Assembly (NCBI GenBank): GCA_948099385.1
Contig: CANUEZ040000151.1
Location: 5,402,001 to 5,466,000 of the forward strand
DNA length: 64,000 bases
Direction of reading: 5' to 3'
Source of the DNA: Fasciola hepatica
Lineage: Eukaryota; Platyhelminthes; Trematoda; Plagiorchiida; Fasciolidae
A program made the position numbers and the translations under genes. The notes below the pieces were generated by a model that was not told where the DNA came from, made no database searches, and saw only the letters and a program-made list of their open reading frames with translations. This document shows positions 1 to 11,743 of the stretch, piece by piece (the stretch's first letter is position 1; every line of letters starts with the position of its first letter).

Positions 1-39
1 ATATTCTCAAGTTTAGACGATTCACTTGCAATTTGATGG

Positions 40-300
40 AGCTTTGCCAGCGGTCTCTCATCCCCTATGCGTTTCACGTGCACATCTAGTGCAGTTGTCC
101 AAATAATCTCACAGTTCACATTCAAAAAAACATAAACTGGCAAGCAGGCTCGTTTTCAGTGATTTCTACTTATGCTATTGCATCACATTTAATATGACTA
201 AAGTAAAATGAACAAACTTAAGCTAAACTAAGCTAAACTATGATAGTCGGGTAGGATGGGTTAAAGAAGAAGAGGATGCAGAGGCCAAGGTTCACACAGG
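40..300 (+). repeat. Dispersed repeat A, copy 1
   Basis: Matches 6225-6480 in the same orientation. Shared landmarks, in order, are gtttcac, gtgcagttgtccaaataatc, cacaattca-type sequence, aaactggcaa, tttcagtgattt and aaaatgaacaaa, ending in a purine-rich stretch. The tggcaaacaagct...agtgatt part recurs at 51850-51900 and 60408-60440. No coding content; class unknown. Confidence 0.6.
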
Positions 301-999
301 CGTAATCCACGTTTAACTATGAACAGTGAGTAGGTGATTGGAAAACATAAAGCCATGGAACACTTCTGTTCCTCCCCACCCGTTTGTCTGAACATGGCTG
401 TTACTCAATACGCCGTTTCTCCACTCAGCAGCTATTCAACTAATTTGCAAGTGAGTAGTAGGAGATTAGATTTGTATATAATATGATTCATCAACTGAAG
501 GCCATCACTGAAGGCCAATAGGCATAGGTCTCTTGTTAGTTTTGAATATACTGGCATTGTTTTGGATCTCACGTTGACGGTTTTCATAAGTTCTCTGATC
601 ATTGAGCTTCGAGTTTAGGTCTCTAACTTCCCATCATCAGTCGAGGTGGCATCACCAGTGAGTAGATCTTTAAATATCAATTCTGAGATAAGAATTTCAA
701 TCCGAATCACTAGTAGTAGATAGTACTTTGTTGCCTTCCGGCTTCTTACCGCACCTAACTTATTGGAAGGTGACGTGGGTCTCCAATTCAAACCCCATGA
801 TCATGGATACCGGCTATTCTCAACAGTACAACGGGTCTTTGTAGTTACGGGGTGTACTGCTGCCCCTGCGGTCAGGAAAGTGCAAAAAGTAAAAATACCG
901 GTACGGTAGTTGTTGTACTCTTTCGTTGGCTTTGGGATCGATAACAGGATGACTCTAATCTAATTGACTATTAATTCATACTTGTCCGCTGACACGACC

Positions 1000-1283
1000 T
1001 GTCACACATGGACATGCCCTCATGTAAGCACGCCACCGTGACTTTACACATGCCTCGGACCGTTTACTCTAACCAATCAGACGTTGGCCCCAAGCCATAC
1101 CTGCTTGTTGATTCGTAACTGCTGTGCGGCCCTGTTTGGCCGTACATGATCGCATGTACAACGTGGGCTTGCCTATATATGACTCACTTGTTTGCTTGAT
1201 TGTTCTGTTACGTACGTGCTTACTGATACGCTTATAAACGGATTTGTTGCGTACTGTGCTCTATATAAACAACGAACACAACA
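1000..1283 (+). mobile_element. Possible solo LTR
   Basis: A 284-nt stretch starting TGTCACAC and ending ACACAACA, with an inverted CCAAT motif near 1073, two TATA-like boxes (ctatatatg at 1173, ctatataaa at 1261) and promoter-like spacing between them. TG...CA ends and internal promoter elements suit an LTR. No target-site duplication is visible and there is no second copy here, so this is tentative. Confidence 0.3.
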
Positions 1284-2265
1284 GTTGTCCCCTCTCCAGC
1301 AAGAAAACACTAGTCGAAATCGCTCAAACTCTTACTGGGATGCATTGTATTCAGAATGAGAGATGGTCAAAAGAAATCGGTTACATGAGCAGTATCATCT
1401 TCAACATGGTGTTTGCTGACAATGCGCGTTTTACGTCTTTCCATAGCTCTACCAATTAGACTTCACCAAAAGTATCACTTCATTTCCGAATCCTCATCCA
1501 TTTACTCACTGGTAAAATGCTCCTGCGTGGTGGACCCGTGATTCAAGTGCGTCCACGGATCCGCCTGGTAGATAGTTATTGGCTTATGTTAAAATGATAA
1601 CCCCAAGTTCAAGTAAACTCGGCTCATGGGAGAAACGACTGATGTTGCGATGCTCGGTTTCAACATTCTTGAAAAACTGACACAAAAACGGCTAATTAGC
1701 ATCGTGATCTTTGTGTGTTGGTGCGGATAAACTACTAACCGAGTCACCTTGACGGGCGAACAGTGTCGAGGTCTGAGCATGAAAAGGAATTCGTCCCACC
1801 TGCAATCAGTTGAAGTCAGTATGATTATGCCAGTTGGACTCAGATAGAACTTGGTCTACATGATGAAGACCTATCAAAATCAGTGGTTTGGTGCAATTCA
1901 TATTCCAAGGCAAAATTGTTCACATTAGTTTTGTTCGGAAATATTTCTCAAATAAATATGACCGGAAAACATTTCTTCCTGGGTGTTCTGCCGGGTTCTG
2001 AGGGGTCTACTGCATACTGGATTTCCTATACAGAAGATTTCCGTGCACAGCGAAAGTGTTTTTTGTTGGCAGAGTGGTAATCTGAGGGACTACTGTACTA
2101 GTATATGACATCAGATCTGCTTAGCAATCACAAATTCACCAATTCCTCTGGTCAGTACTGCTGTATGAAGCGGTTTCCATAGATTTTCACACAACAGCTT
2201 TGCTGTTCAATCACCATTTATGCATTCCGCTTAAAGCCACATTGATGACAATTTGATCTTTTCAG

Positions 2266-2488
2266 TCACCATTCCGACCATTCGACCTGAACGACCTATT
2301 GTCCGACCGTACGGTTCGGTGGAGATCGAATGCCGTTCGAACCAGCCGCACATTCGTCCCGAATTACGAGTCATCAATGGGACCCCTGTAGAACAGCTGT
2401 CTCGATTCCAAGTGACTAGACCGTCAAATGACGTGGTTGTTGCGCGTATCCACGAACTAACTGAACAAGACAGGAATATGGTGATTCA
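2266..2488 (+). CDS. Exon 1 of window: Ig-like domain 1 (subtype I), B to E/F strands
   Basis: Starts after a ttttcag acceptor with two bases finishing a codon and ends at gtaagt with two bases left over (223 nt). It encodes a proline/arginine-rich lead (IRPERPIVRPYG), the B-strand cysteine in VEIECRS, the hairpin VINGTPVEQL, a segment RFQVTRP and the turn LTEQDRN before the domain breaks off. The second Ig cysteine is the first full codon of the exon at 4195. The usual core tryptophan is absent (LRVING where a W would sit). The NGT is a possible N-glycosylation site. The exon is the same length as the one at 10423 and very close to it in sequence, so the two are duplicates. Ig identity is inferred from the paired cysteines and strand spacing; it is divergent. 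Confidence 0.88.
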
Positions 2489-4194
2489 GTAAGTACAGCT
2501 GATAGTTGTTTTGTAATCACAGCTTCCATCCAACCTTGCGAATCAAGTGTTTGGTTGGACATTCTGTCACGGAGCATGCATTTCTTGAGAAAAACTTATC
2601 CTGTCTTCTCAAAATATTCACCTCAAATTTCTCCGTTCCCAAACTGCGATGGAATTCAGAATGAAGCTCACTATTCGACTTTTGTAAATCTGAAACCACT
2701 GCTCTCGCACGCAAGAAGTGATGCTTATCCTTTACTTAGAATCCGTCTTGGAGCTCTTTTTCAGTACCAAAAATAACCAAAAGTCGTAGAGCGCTGGATC
2801 AAGCAAATATACAGTTTACCGGAGCACATCGACCCCCTGACGTCCATGTGAGCTTGAACTGCCTCAAACCATCATCCACAGTATCTTATTTGGATGATCT
2901 GTTTATAACTTCGAGCTTCCGAATCGATAATCTCCAAAACCACTAGACTGTAATTATCAGTTTGGCTTTTCCAATACTCCCTTCTTGGAGAACGCGTCAG
3001 TTCAAAAAACGCCGCAATCGAACGGTACCTGAGACCTTTCTCTCTAACCGCAAGCACGCGCAAATACGTACATATTATTCGTCAACGACTATTCGACTAG
3101 AAACCGGCATTCGTATAAGATATTCGCGTAACTGAAGCATTCATTGACTTCTATCGTGCCCGATCTCAATGTTATCAAACCTCAAAAGCTTACGTAAAAC
3201 ATCACTTGACGCATAGTCCCTCCCATACATTCTTAAATGATTTCGGCTCCGACACATCACTCACCCCCTAGCCGTGTACAGATTACTTCACAGACACTAG
3301 ACACTAGATCATGCAGATAGACAAGGATAAATACCAACCACGGGTAGGTGTTTGTTATAGCAGCTTTTTCCTTTTCATAGGACTGGTTTTTAGCATACGC
3401 CAGGATCGATAAACAGAGCAATCTTAGTGCACCTCGCTGGCACCGGACTTCGGGTGAATCCGAACACTACTTTCAAAGTCATTAGTCATGACCACCTCCT
3501 ACCCCTCTTACAAGTGCAAATTTTCAGTTGTGCACTCTAAGAATAGCCAATGCAATCGGAATAAGAAAGTTGACTCCTGCTCTCTGCAGCCGAAACCATC
3601 TGGCCTCAAACAATCTAGCTTCCTTGGCAGAGGATCGACCAAGACTAGATAAACCAGTCACATGAAAAGAACGAACTGGCTCAGACAAACTCATCCCCGA
3701 GACTGGAGTTTATCCAGGCCTATCCAAATGATCTTTTGTCTAGTGTTGCCCAAATAATCTGCAAACGGTGTGGGAATGAATTATTGGATTGGAAGTTTTA
3801 AATCATCAAGATATTCCATCTGAACTAAGACCTATGTTGTGTTAAAATTTTACTAAATACTTTTCGTTATAATTTTGGCTAAAATGGTTAGTTGGCATAT
3901 GGGTTTCACTTGTCGGAATAGCTAAAACACATGTTTCACTTGGCCTGACCTGACCTGATCTGATCTGGTCTGATCTGATTTCATTTTCCTTTTGAATAAG
4001 TAATGCACGAGGCAGCATCCAGCAGAACATTTCACTCGCTTTTGCTTTACACTACTAGTACCCACGATTATTCGATTAATAAGGAAGATATTCATGTGTT
4101 TCCAATCCACTGATTGGAACGGGATATGGTTTCCGTACTGAAGGCATCACTAATCGTCACATTTCTCTCAAATACCATACATTCTTGGTTGAAG
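2489..4194. other. Intron between exons 1 and 2
   Basis: 1.7 kb. The only distinctive content is a degenerate pentanucleotide run (cctgacctgatctgatctgg) near 3942-3980. A reverse-strand ORF across it is a by-product of that repeat. Nothing else recognised. Confidence 0.7.
3942..3980. repeat. Pentanucleotide (CTGAT/CTGAC)n tract
   Basis: About eight imperfect units of ctgac/ctgat/ctggt in tandem, visible directly. Confidence 0.85.
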
Positions 4195-4364
4195 ATGTGT
4201 CTACCCGACTGGCGAAATGTCACAAGCAGAAATCGTGATCGATTCCCCATGTGAACCGTCCGAATGGATGTGTCGTGACGGCACATGTTTGCCACAATCC
4301 TATTTCTGTAACGGTCGTCCAGATTGTCGTGACGGATCGGATGAACAACCACCACATTGTGAAG
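4195..4364 (+). CDS. Exon 2: end of Ig-like 1 (Cys and G strand) plus LDLa domain 1
   Basis: The acceptor (ttggttgaag) has a weak pyrimidine tract. One base completes the previous codon, then TGT gives the closing Ig cysteine. A G-strand-like stretch (VYPTGE, then EIVIDS) leads into a complete LDLa module with six cysteines: [26 protein letters not shown] and the calcium-binding loop RDGSDE, closing at PPHC. LDLa modules fold around a calcium ion held by the acidic residues of this loop. The donor is gtcagt after GAAG, leaving one base. At 170 nt it matches the exon at 11175 exactly in length and closely in sequence. Too short (56 codons) to appear in simple ORF scans. Confidence 0.88.
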
Positions 4365-4592
4365 GTCAGTTATGAATTAAAAATAATGGTAATAATAACA
4401 GGTGATATCCACTTAGGGCCCGTTAATCAGATCACGTTTACTGGGTTTGTAAAGCTGGTTAAATATGTTTGTACTAGCAACCTATGGAGCAGTAATATTC
4501 AAGGATCTCGGCTGGATCACAGACTGAAGATCGTAATCCAGCATGCCATATTCTAGCTTCAGTTACCAGTTGATGACTGGTGCTAACAATCT

Positions 4593-4593
4593 A

Positions 4594-4628
<35 letters not shown>
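4593..4628. repeat. (TTA)n microsatellite
   Basis: Twelve consecutive tat/tta units, uninterrupted. Confidence 0.95.
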
Positions 4629-4629
<1 letters not shown>

Positions 4630-5627
4630 GCTGCCTTCAGCACGACTTAGGATACCTTTCAGCCTTCTTGGAAAAACATGGGGACAAGTTTTGCACACGG
4701 AAATGAATTAACCGTTCACATAAAATTTCAGCGCTGTTTTTCAAAACACGATCAAGGAACGGAACTATGAAAGATCTTCCCCAAAAGTAATTTTGAAGGA
4801 AGTAGTAGAAAAATGGAACGGATCAAGGTGTCGGATAGCCTATGAGAAAGGCCGGAATACCGTGGGTGTGATCATTCTGGAATGATCTTTTCGGTAAACA
4901 CAAAAGATGCTACTACGTTGCTCCCTCCAGTAGAGCGAACTTCATGAGGACCGTTCAAATTAATTCCCTCCTCGGAGGTGTTCTACCTTACACCGGGAGT
5001 ACAGAAAATAGTACAAGCCTGATTAAAACACAAAGCCACATTCTCAGCACTCAAAGAACTTCTGAACGGCTCGGCTGAGAATAGCTTTACTGTCGCTATA
5101 GCAATTTATTCTATCACAAATGAGTCCATTGTGAATTGTTTACCGCTTTGTGGTCTTTTTCCTCGCATTTTCGAATGCCACGGGGGTATAGATCACCTTT
5201 CACAACCCAGTTACGTGTTAGAGCGGCCATAAAATAAAGATCAGTCTTATCACAGTTAGAAATATCCTTCGAATCATAAATAATCTGATAATATCAACTG
5301 AATGTGGCAGGCTTACCACCTGTGAGATCTAAGGCTGAAACCACATTTTCAGTTGTCCTCACCGCAGCCGTTAGTGGCTGTCGCAAACAACAGAGCATAG
5401 CCTGCAACACGGTATACGCGGAATTCTTGCACACTAACTGACAATTTGCCAAATCATTCCCATGACCTTCCGTGCACAGTCTGAAGGACAAATCATGCTG
5501 ACAAGTACGTACCCAAGTATTGTCAAAATACGAGACTATGAGCTTTCTTCAGTGCTGGATCAAATGGAGTTTCCTATCAGTGCGTACGTATGCTACGCCG
5601 TGACCTCGTTCGCTTGAAAAGGGTGTT

Positions 5628-5647
5628 CCCCCCCCCCCCCCCCCCCC
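5628..5647. repeat. Homopolymer C20
   Basis: Twenty consecutive C, followed by acacctgaggggg; the exact length may be an assembly estimate. Confidence 0.9.
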
Positions 5648-6224
5648 ACACCTGAGGGGGTTTCGGTCGGGACCGGGACAATGAGTTCAAACTGAGGGGG
5701 ATGACCGCTTTTCATGAGAATGCTCTAGGGAGTGGGAGACCACTGTATGTACTCGTTACTTAAGTCCAATATGAGATCTCTCAAGGTCATAGGGAAAAGA
5801 AGACCGGTGATACGCAGACCTCTACAAAGAGTGATATGGTCGTTTTTTCATCAGACCAGAGGGAACTACGAGGGAACAATATAGGGTTAAAAGAAAATAT
5901 TCACCGGTGCACAAGGGAAGAAATAACAGACATCGGAGCTTGAAACTGTCGAAATTTCCGAATTTGAAAGGACAATCGAAACTATGTTACAATGGTAATT
6001 TCAATATGTATAGAACAGTGCATGTTTTCTTGTAAAGGTAAACTGAAATATTTACCACGCTTTGCAAGTGCAAGAGAAGTAGAGTTAATTGTGGTACTGT
6101 CTTCTACAGATCGTAGCTACACTTTGTTCCGAGGGATGTGTCACGATCGGATGAAACCCAACCCACATGCCCAGTTAGCGCTGTCAAATGATAGCGTACT
6201 CAAATTACTGTCTAAAAATAAGGA

Positions 6225-6480
6225 TTTGTCCCTTGTCTGTGTTAATCTATTCGTTTCACACGCGTACCTCGTGCAGCTGTCCAAATAATCCCACAATTCA
6301 TATTCAAAAGTAGCACAAACTGGCAAACAAGTTCTTTTTCAATGATTTCCAATAATACGACTGCATAATTTTTTTATGAATAATGTAAAATGAACAAAAA
6401 TTAGCTAGACAAAATCACACTATAGGTAGTGGGGTGGGATAGGTTGAAGAAGGGGATAGAGAGACCAAGGTGATCTAGAT
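6225..6480 (+). repeat. Dispersed repeat A, copy 2
   Basis: Same orientation as 40-300. The clearest shared stretch is ctgtccaaataatcccacaa followed by aaactggcaaacaag, then agtgtgatt-like and aaaatgaacaaa sequence and a purine-rich tail with gagaccaagg. Class unknown. Confidence 0.6.
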
Positions 6481-6684
6481 GTATATTTGAACCATAAGTC
6501 AGTGTAATTAGTCTATGATGAGTCATCACGTTGTTGATTATGTTCGTCAGACAGGGGATCTTACCCGATTCGAGAGTGTTGAACGTGTGAACTGAATGAA
6601 GTTGGCGAATTTCCTGTCCGGTGCTAAAAGATTTTGATTTCCAGTCCTAATCGTTTGAAATCCGCCATTTTACAGGGTTAAGAG

Positions 6685-7040
6685 GTTGTTACTACAACTG
6701 AATCCACCAATCGCACTGCACTTCAAACAGGAAGAGGTAATTCGCCTGGCCTAGGTCACTCGTTATCTGTCCAAGAAATCTCTAGATCCCGCTATGGACA
6801 CTTTTGTAACGTTGAGTTTCATCATGGATAAGCTGAATTCCTGCTGATGAGTACAACAATGTGTATCAGAGAGATTTAGTGGTGTAGAGTATCTGCTTCC
6901 AGAGCTGTAGTGACTGTGACACGCACAGCAAGTACGACCGACCCAATCAGTCGTTAATTTACCTTTCCAAACCACAAAATGGCCAGTGTTTGTATTGTCA
7001 CTGAAGGATGAAACCCTAGGAGCATACCTAGACCGTCCGG
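6685..7040 (-). repeat. Dispersed repeat B, copy 1
   Basis: On the minus strand it aligns with 14460-14935 (-) and 21060-21405 (+). Landmarks are tttggaaaggtaa, cgtacttgctgtgcg, caggaattcagct, atgaaactcaacgtt, gagatttc and a 3' gtgcgattggtg. An apparent 99-aa reverse ORF crosses it but is not conserved in the other copies, so it is not read as a gene. Confidence 0.65.
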
Positions 7041-8020
7041 AAAGTGTTAGCTGACCTCGCAAGCAAAATCACTGCGTTGGTCACAGTTCATTGCGAAAGC
7101 AAATGAACTCCGTATCGGAAAACGGAAAGAAGCAATGATAATGTGTGTTAGCGAAAGACCCACATGCAGTGAAATGACAGAGTGACAGCACTCCGCGGCT
7201 GATAACACTGACTGACTCTTGAAATGATGGCCTTTTGTAATGGAAAGGTATTAAAGGTATCAGGGTGCCTTAACGGCGTTTCTTAGATCCAACGCATGGC
7301 AGCAGATGTACCACATAGATTATAATGACCAACAGATCTATGGCACAAACAGCCATGACCAGAATACTGCTGTCAAACGATCAAGCTCTCATTGCCAACG
7401 GTGGCTGAACCGAAACCCGGTTTGACCGCCTCAGTGGCTTGTCTTAATTATTGATCAGCCGGTGATCCAGGAGACCATCAAAAGGAAAAAAAATACATCC
7501 CCGGCTTATCTGGCTTTACCACAAAATCAGTTACGGTAAATTTTGAATAGACTTGTGGTTGTATTCTGTACCTAAATGACCGGTGTACTGTGATGAGTAC
7601 ATGCCATATGAGACTGCGTTTTGGCCATAAGTTTACAATACAACGCCATGACAAACTTGAAAGGGAACAAATGGGATTTCATTTGCCAAGCTGATATCGA
7701 CAGTTAGCGTACGGACATTGAAAATGAGACCTCAATCTCTTCCTAGGTAGTTCGTATTGCCGTGAGAAAGATAGCTGTATAATGATATCCATCGTTCGTA
7801 CATTGCAAAAAGAAGTGGTATTTATTTATTATTTGACTCGGCATTGTATCGAATAGCCTCATGTAGCTTCTCCAAACTTCGTTTACTAATGTCCTCAAAA
7901 GTAGATAGGAGAAATTGAACAAGATATTTTAAGAGTCGATTCCAAATCACACTCCATGAATCCAATGTCTTGGTTTCCTTTTCTGTTTTCAAGTAATCCC
8001 GTACGTTCTTCCTGTTTCAG

Positions 8021-8140
8021 CCGTTGTACCTCGTTGCAAACCGTATGAGTTCCAGTGCCGTTCCGGAGAATGTGTTGATGCGGAACGAAAATGTGATCAA
8101 CGGCAAGATTGCTACGATGGGTCTGACGAGGAGGATTGTG
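8021..8140 (+). CDS. Exon 3: stand-alone LDLa domain 2
   Basis: A clean ttcag acceptor and gtaagt donor bound a 120-nt phase 1-1 exon that encodes one whole LDLa module and nothing else: [20 protein letters not shown], then [15 protein letters not shown]. All six cysteines and the DxxxDCxDGSDE calcium loop are present. It is two codons longer at the front than the other stand-alone LDLa exons (114 nt) and is the most diverged of them (VDAERKC instead of IDARRRC). Because both ends are in phase 1 it can be skipped without shifting the frame. It follows the first Ig-LDLa pair, the same place the exon at 11744 takes after the second pair. Confidence 0.9.
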
Positions 8141-10422
8141 GTAAGTCAATTCAATTTGGACTGTAATACGGAGGACGATCAAAACTGATAACGAAATGTG
8201 GACCACTTGTCGCGCACCTGACCTATGGTCTCGCTTCCAAGTCATTGCACGAAGCAGCTATCTGACGGATTTAGTGATGGATTAACAGGAATACCAGCCT
8301 TTAACACGTCTTTATTGACATGAACAGGTGTGGGCAGTAGCCTGTTCGACAATGTCACTACCAAACGTATTCCATGTATCTGTATATACTGCACCGTCAC
8401 GGATATGGTCGAATAAAAGAACGGAATGACGTCATTCAGAAATTTAATCGAACACGTATTTCACTGAAATTGCTTGCTTTTACCACAAGTTGATTGCCAC
8501 TTTTTCCAGTTTTGTCGAGTTAAGTCAAATTGTGGTATTGCTACACGGTTTGTCGCATGAAGCGAAGTGCTCCTCTGTTCGGAAACTGATTAATCGAAGG
8601 TGAAAGATTACACTGAATCGTGATATCACTTCATTGGACCTTTCCAAAATGACAAAGTCTTTCACTTGAACACCGGAAAATATAATAACAGAACAACAAA
8701 GTCCAGTAAAATTTGCTGACTTGTCCAAGATTATCCAATTTCCCTGATATGCTACCTTACCGTAACCAGCGAAGAGCTGTCTCACACTGGAAAAACGAGA
8801 AAAAAACCTCGACAGTATGGTGACGCGTCCGTACGGATACCTTTCATCCTAAAGCCAGGAAAAAAGCCCCATACAAACTAATCTGACGAAATTCGATAGT
8901 CATTATTGAAGTCTTTTCAAAGATATCAAAATTGTTACGGGAATGGAATGCAACTGTGAAACACTACTTCAAATACACCGCACTATTGCTTAAGACGGAA
9001 GGCTTTGGCACTTCGTAAAGATTTTCATCCTCCAGCATTTTACACAAGTTGAATTGATACAATCAAGTGACAAACAGAAGTTTGAAATTTAATCATCAGC
9101 CTATGCAAGGACAGATCAGAGAACATAAACAGCCGCAATTGTCCAAGCGGACTTCTTGTCCATGTGTCCTGGAAAGGGATTTGAGTTTTTCTAGACTGTC
9201 AACCGATTAACAGACTTCAGCGAAACTTTAAGGAAATGCGTGAAACTTATCATCAGAAAAATTCAGGAAACTTCAGTAGATCGCTATGAAGATCAACCTA
9301 TTCGGTTTTTACCACGAGCCAGTATTCCCTTGGACTTCCTTTGGCTTTCTTGTGGTAATGAAGGGGTAACGCTAATTATGCTAAATATTACGTTATACGC
9401 GCAAATAATCATGCAGTTGCTTTGTATTCCACCGGAATGAGCAAAATTAATCATCATCCATCTCTGTTGGAAAGCTTGATAGAGCTGAATCCATCTGCTT
9501 AGCATTGAAAACATCATGACACTACACTGTTCCCGATGAGTGATGAGAGAAGACTTATGGTGTTAGGGAGGTTACAGTATCTGATCTGTTATGTGAGTGG
9601 TAATACTCATTATGATTCACAACAGGGGTCTTTTGCAATAAGATTTCATATGCCTCCAAAGAGTTTTATATGTATCATTTGGTCGTACTCTCATTCTGTC
9701 ACTAGAGTGACAGATCCAACTTTTTAATTGTCCGATATATTCAAAAGGAATTGGTATTATTAACATTAACTTGTCACCGCATGCATGCCGGCAAGCAATC
9801 TTGACCACTGGCTTCATAACCTTGTAGACTTTAGAAGAGTTGATTACACACTGGTATGTATCCGTCGATAATCTTGGTTTCATCCCAACTTTTACTGGCG
9901 AGACTTTTGTCAGTAGGCAATATATACGGCCTTGGCAACCCGGCCGACACTCACATCCCGAGTGGATTTTTCGATCGTTTGCCTACTGACAAGCATAACA
10001 GTAGTCCGATGCAGCAAGTGGTTTAAATGGGCTTAGAGAAGTCTAAAATGTTTTTCACGGCTTAAAAAACGCTATACATCTCGCACTTACTTGCGAGTAA
10101 TGTGAGATGATACCTTGCTTGACTGACTTTCCTCTGGGTCTCACTTTTCAGGCACAAACCGCAGGTTGTCCGATCAACCCTATCATTTTCAACGAGCGAT
10201 TTTTTAGTTTTTATCCGGTTGCTGAAGTCGGCAACATGATACCTACCTTGCAATCAAGCGCTTTTTGTTACTATTCTCTGAGGAAGACTACGCTATTGAC
10301 TTTGATGTCGTGATCATGGCTTCTCTGTCCCAGCGTGCTTGTCGAATCACATTTTGTTTCGCCAGTCACCATTACAGATCTTTTTCGTTCTGCCCCTCTC
10401 TAACCCACATCTCTCCTCAAAG
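8141..10422. other. Intron between exons 3 and 4
   Basis: 2.3 kb without recognisable repeats apart from a perfect 14-bp inverted repeat near 9907-9992. Short ORFs on both strands have no family signature. Confidence 0.7.
9907..9992. repeat. Perfect 14-bp inverted repeat (hairpin with 58-nt loop)
   Basis: TTGTCAGTAGGCAA at 9907-9920 is the exact reverse complement of the 14 bases at 9979-9992. The loop holds its own short GC-rich palindrome (ggccttggcaacccggcc). Could be a hairpin or the remnant of an inverted-repeat element; function unknown. Confidence 0.7.
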
Positions 10423-10645
10423 GAATTGGTCCATCTATCCGACCTGAACGCCCGATCATCCGTCCATATGGGTCGACTGAAATTGAGTGTCGATCAAATC
10501 AACCACAAATCAGACCAGAAATGCGCGTTGCTAATGGAACTCCGGTTGAACAGCTGCCACGTTTCGAAGTGAGACGCCCGCAGCCTGATATCGTGGTTGC
10601 CCGCATCACCGACTTGACCGAACGCGACAGAAACATGGTTATTCA
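10423..10645 (+). CDS. Exon 4: Ig-like domain 2 (subtype I)
   Basis: Acceptor cctcaaag, donor gtaagg, 223 nt, entering in phase 1 and leaving in phase 2. It encodes IRPERPIIRPYG, the B-strand cysteine in TEIECRS, VANGTPVEQL, RFEVRRP and LTERDRNMVI. This nearly repeats the exon at 2266, including the missing core tryptophan and the possible N-glycosylation NGT. The closing Ig cysteine again lies on the next exon (11175). The high similarity of exons 4-5 to exons 1-2 points to duplication of a two-exon Ig-LDLa cassette. Confidence 0.88.
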
Positions 10646-11174
10646 GTAAGGGTGTGCATGTGTACCCATTCTTAACAGCATAGAAAGGACTATAATAGCT
10701 AAATGGACTCAACATAGACGTACGATTGCACATACACACGTACTAATGAGACAGATGGGATGAACCAGGTTTTCCCGTTGGCAAGTCCGAGATAAATGAG
10801 CCTTAATTAGCTTATGTGCGATATACTATCAAATAACACACATACACTAACATTTAAATTCTTATCTAACGGATATCGCCTCTATTATTTCTCTAACCCG
10901 TGCGTACTCAAGGATAATCGATAATTAAAAGTTTTGAATTCGGTGAGAGATGTTCAGTAGGACTTCGTGAAATCATACTTCCGAAATGCTTCTAACGTAA
11001 CCAACTGGTCATCCCTCGTTTGAAGTTTATCTATGTCAGCTAGCTTTCGTTCATAGGATGTTAGTTAATTAAAAAATGACACGTCATTTTCGCGTGAAAT
11101 ACTTATGAGCTGACCTGATCTTTGACATTTCCTGACCTCTAATGCGCATCAAACACGTAAATCCTCGAGTGTAG
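10646..11174. other. Intron between exons 4 and 5
   Basis: 529 nt, AT-rich, nothing recognised apart from a weak acceptor. Confidence 0.75.
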
Positions 11175-11344
11175 ATGTCTGTATCCGACCGGCGAGACTT
11201 CGGAGACGGAAATTTTGATCGATTCCCCATGTGGTCCGTCGGAATGGATGTGTCGTGATGGCCAGTGCATTCCCCAAGTGTACTTCTGCAATAATCGTCC
11301 GGATTGTCGTGACGGTTCGGATGAACAACCACCACACTGTGCAG
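11175..11344 (+). CDS. Exon 5: end of Ig-like 2 plus LDLa domain 3
   Basis: Begins after gtgtag with one base plus TGT for the Ig closing cysteine, then LYPTGE and EILIDSPC, then a full LDLa: [37 protein letters not shown]. Donor gtgagc after GCAG. Length 170 nt, equal to exon 2, with most residues shared ([23 protein letters not shown]). Like exon 2 it has a poor pyrimidine tract upstream. The calcium loop is intact. Confidence 0.88.
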
Positions 11345-11743
11345 GTGAGCCGATTTTTGTCGTCTCTTGATCCCACTAGAATGTTCCTTGTGACTTTGTG
11401 ATTTTATTAACAACCTTTATCATAACTATCAGTACCACCACAAAAACAACATACTGAATGAGGGCATATTGCAAAGCGTTTTTTCCCAATGACGTCCTCA
11501 GTCGTGACAGAGTGGTTGTTAAATTAAATAAGGCGGAAAGTTTGAACAGCTCCATGGCTTCTCAAGTGAGCCAAACAGTCATAACTGAGTGTCCGTTCAT
11601 AAGATAATCAGACCAGACATCTTACCGTTCTATCGTTCAGTTAAATACCAAAGTGAATAATTATACCACATTCAAAAATCAGCCAACCATTCCACACCAG
11701 AAAAGGTATTATTCGATCTCCTGTTTTTGCTCCGATCTGACAG
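11345..11743. other. Intron between exons 5 and 6
   Basis: 399 nt with no repeat or coding signature. Confidence 0.8.

Larger units (their letters stand above)
1..2265. other. Presumed upstream intron of the perlecan-like gene
   Basis: No exon-like module seen. Holds a copy of dispersed repeat A (about 40-300), a weak tRNA-like segment near 745-870 and a possible solo LTR (1000-1283). From about 1300 to 2250 I recognise nothing beyond short non-coding ORFs. Intron status is inferred because the first exon is entered in phase 1 at an acceptor. Confidence 0.6.
4365..8020. other. Intron between exons 2 and 3
   Basis: 3.7 kb holding a (TTA)n microsatellite, a 20-base C run, a repeat A copy and a repeat B copy. 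4640-5600 and 7050-8000 show nothing I recognise. Confidence 0.7.

Noticed and set aside
4251..4556. 101-codon + strand ORF overlapping exon 2
   Set aside because: Different frame from the LDLa exon; its residues are a shadow of the cysteine-rich frame.
7895..8245. 116-codon minus-strand ORF across exon 3
   Set aside because: Antisense shadow of the LDLa exon, with no motif of its own.
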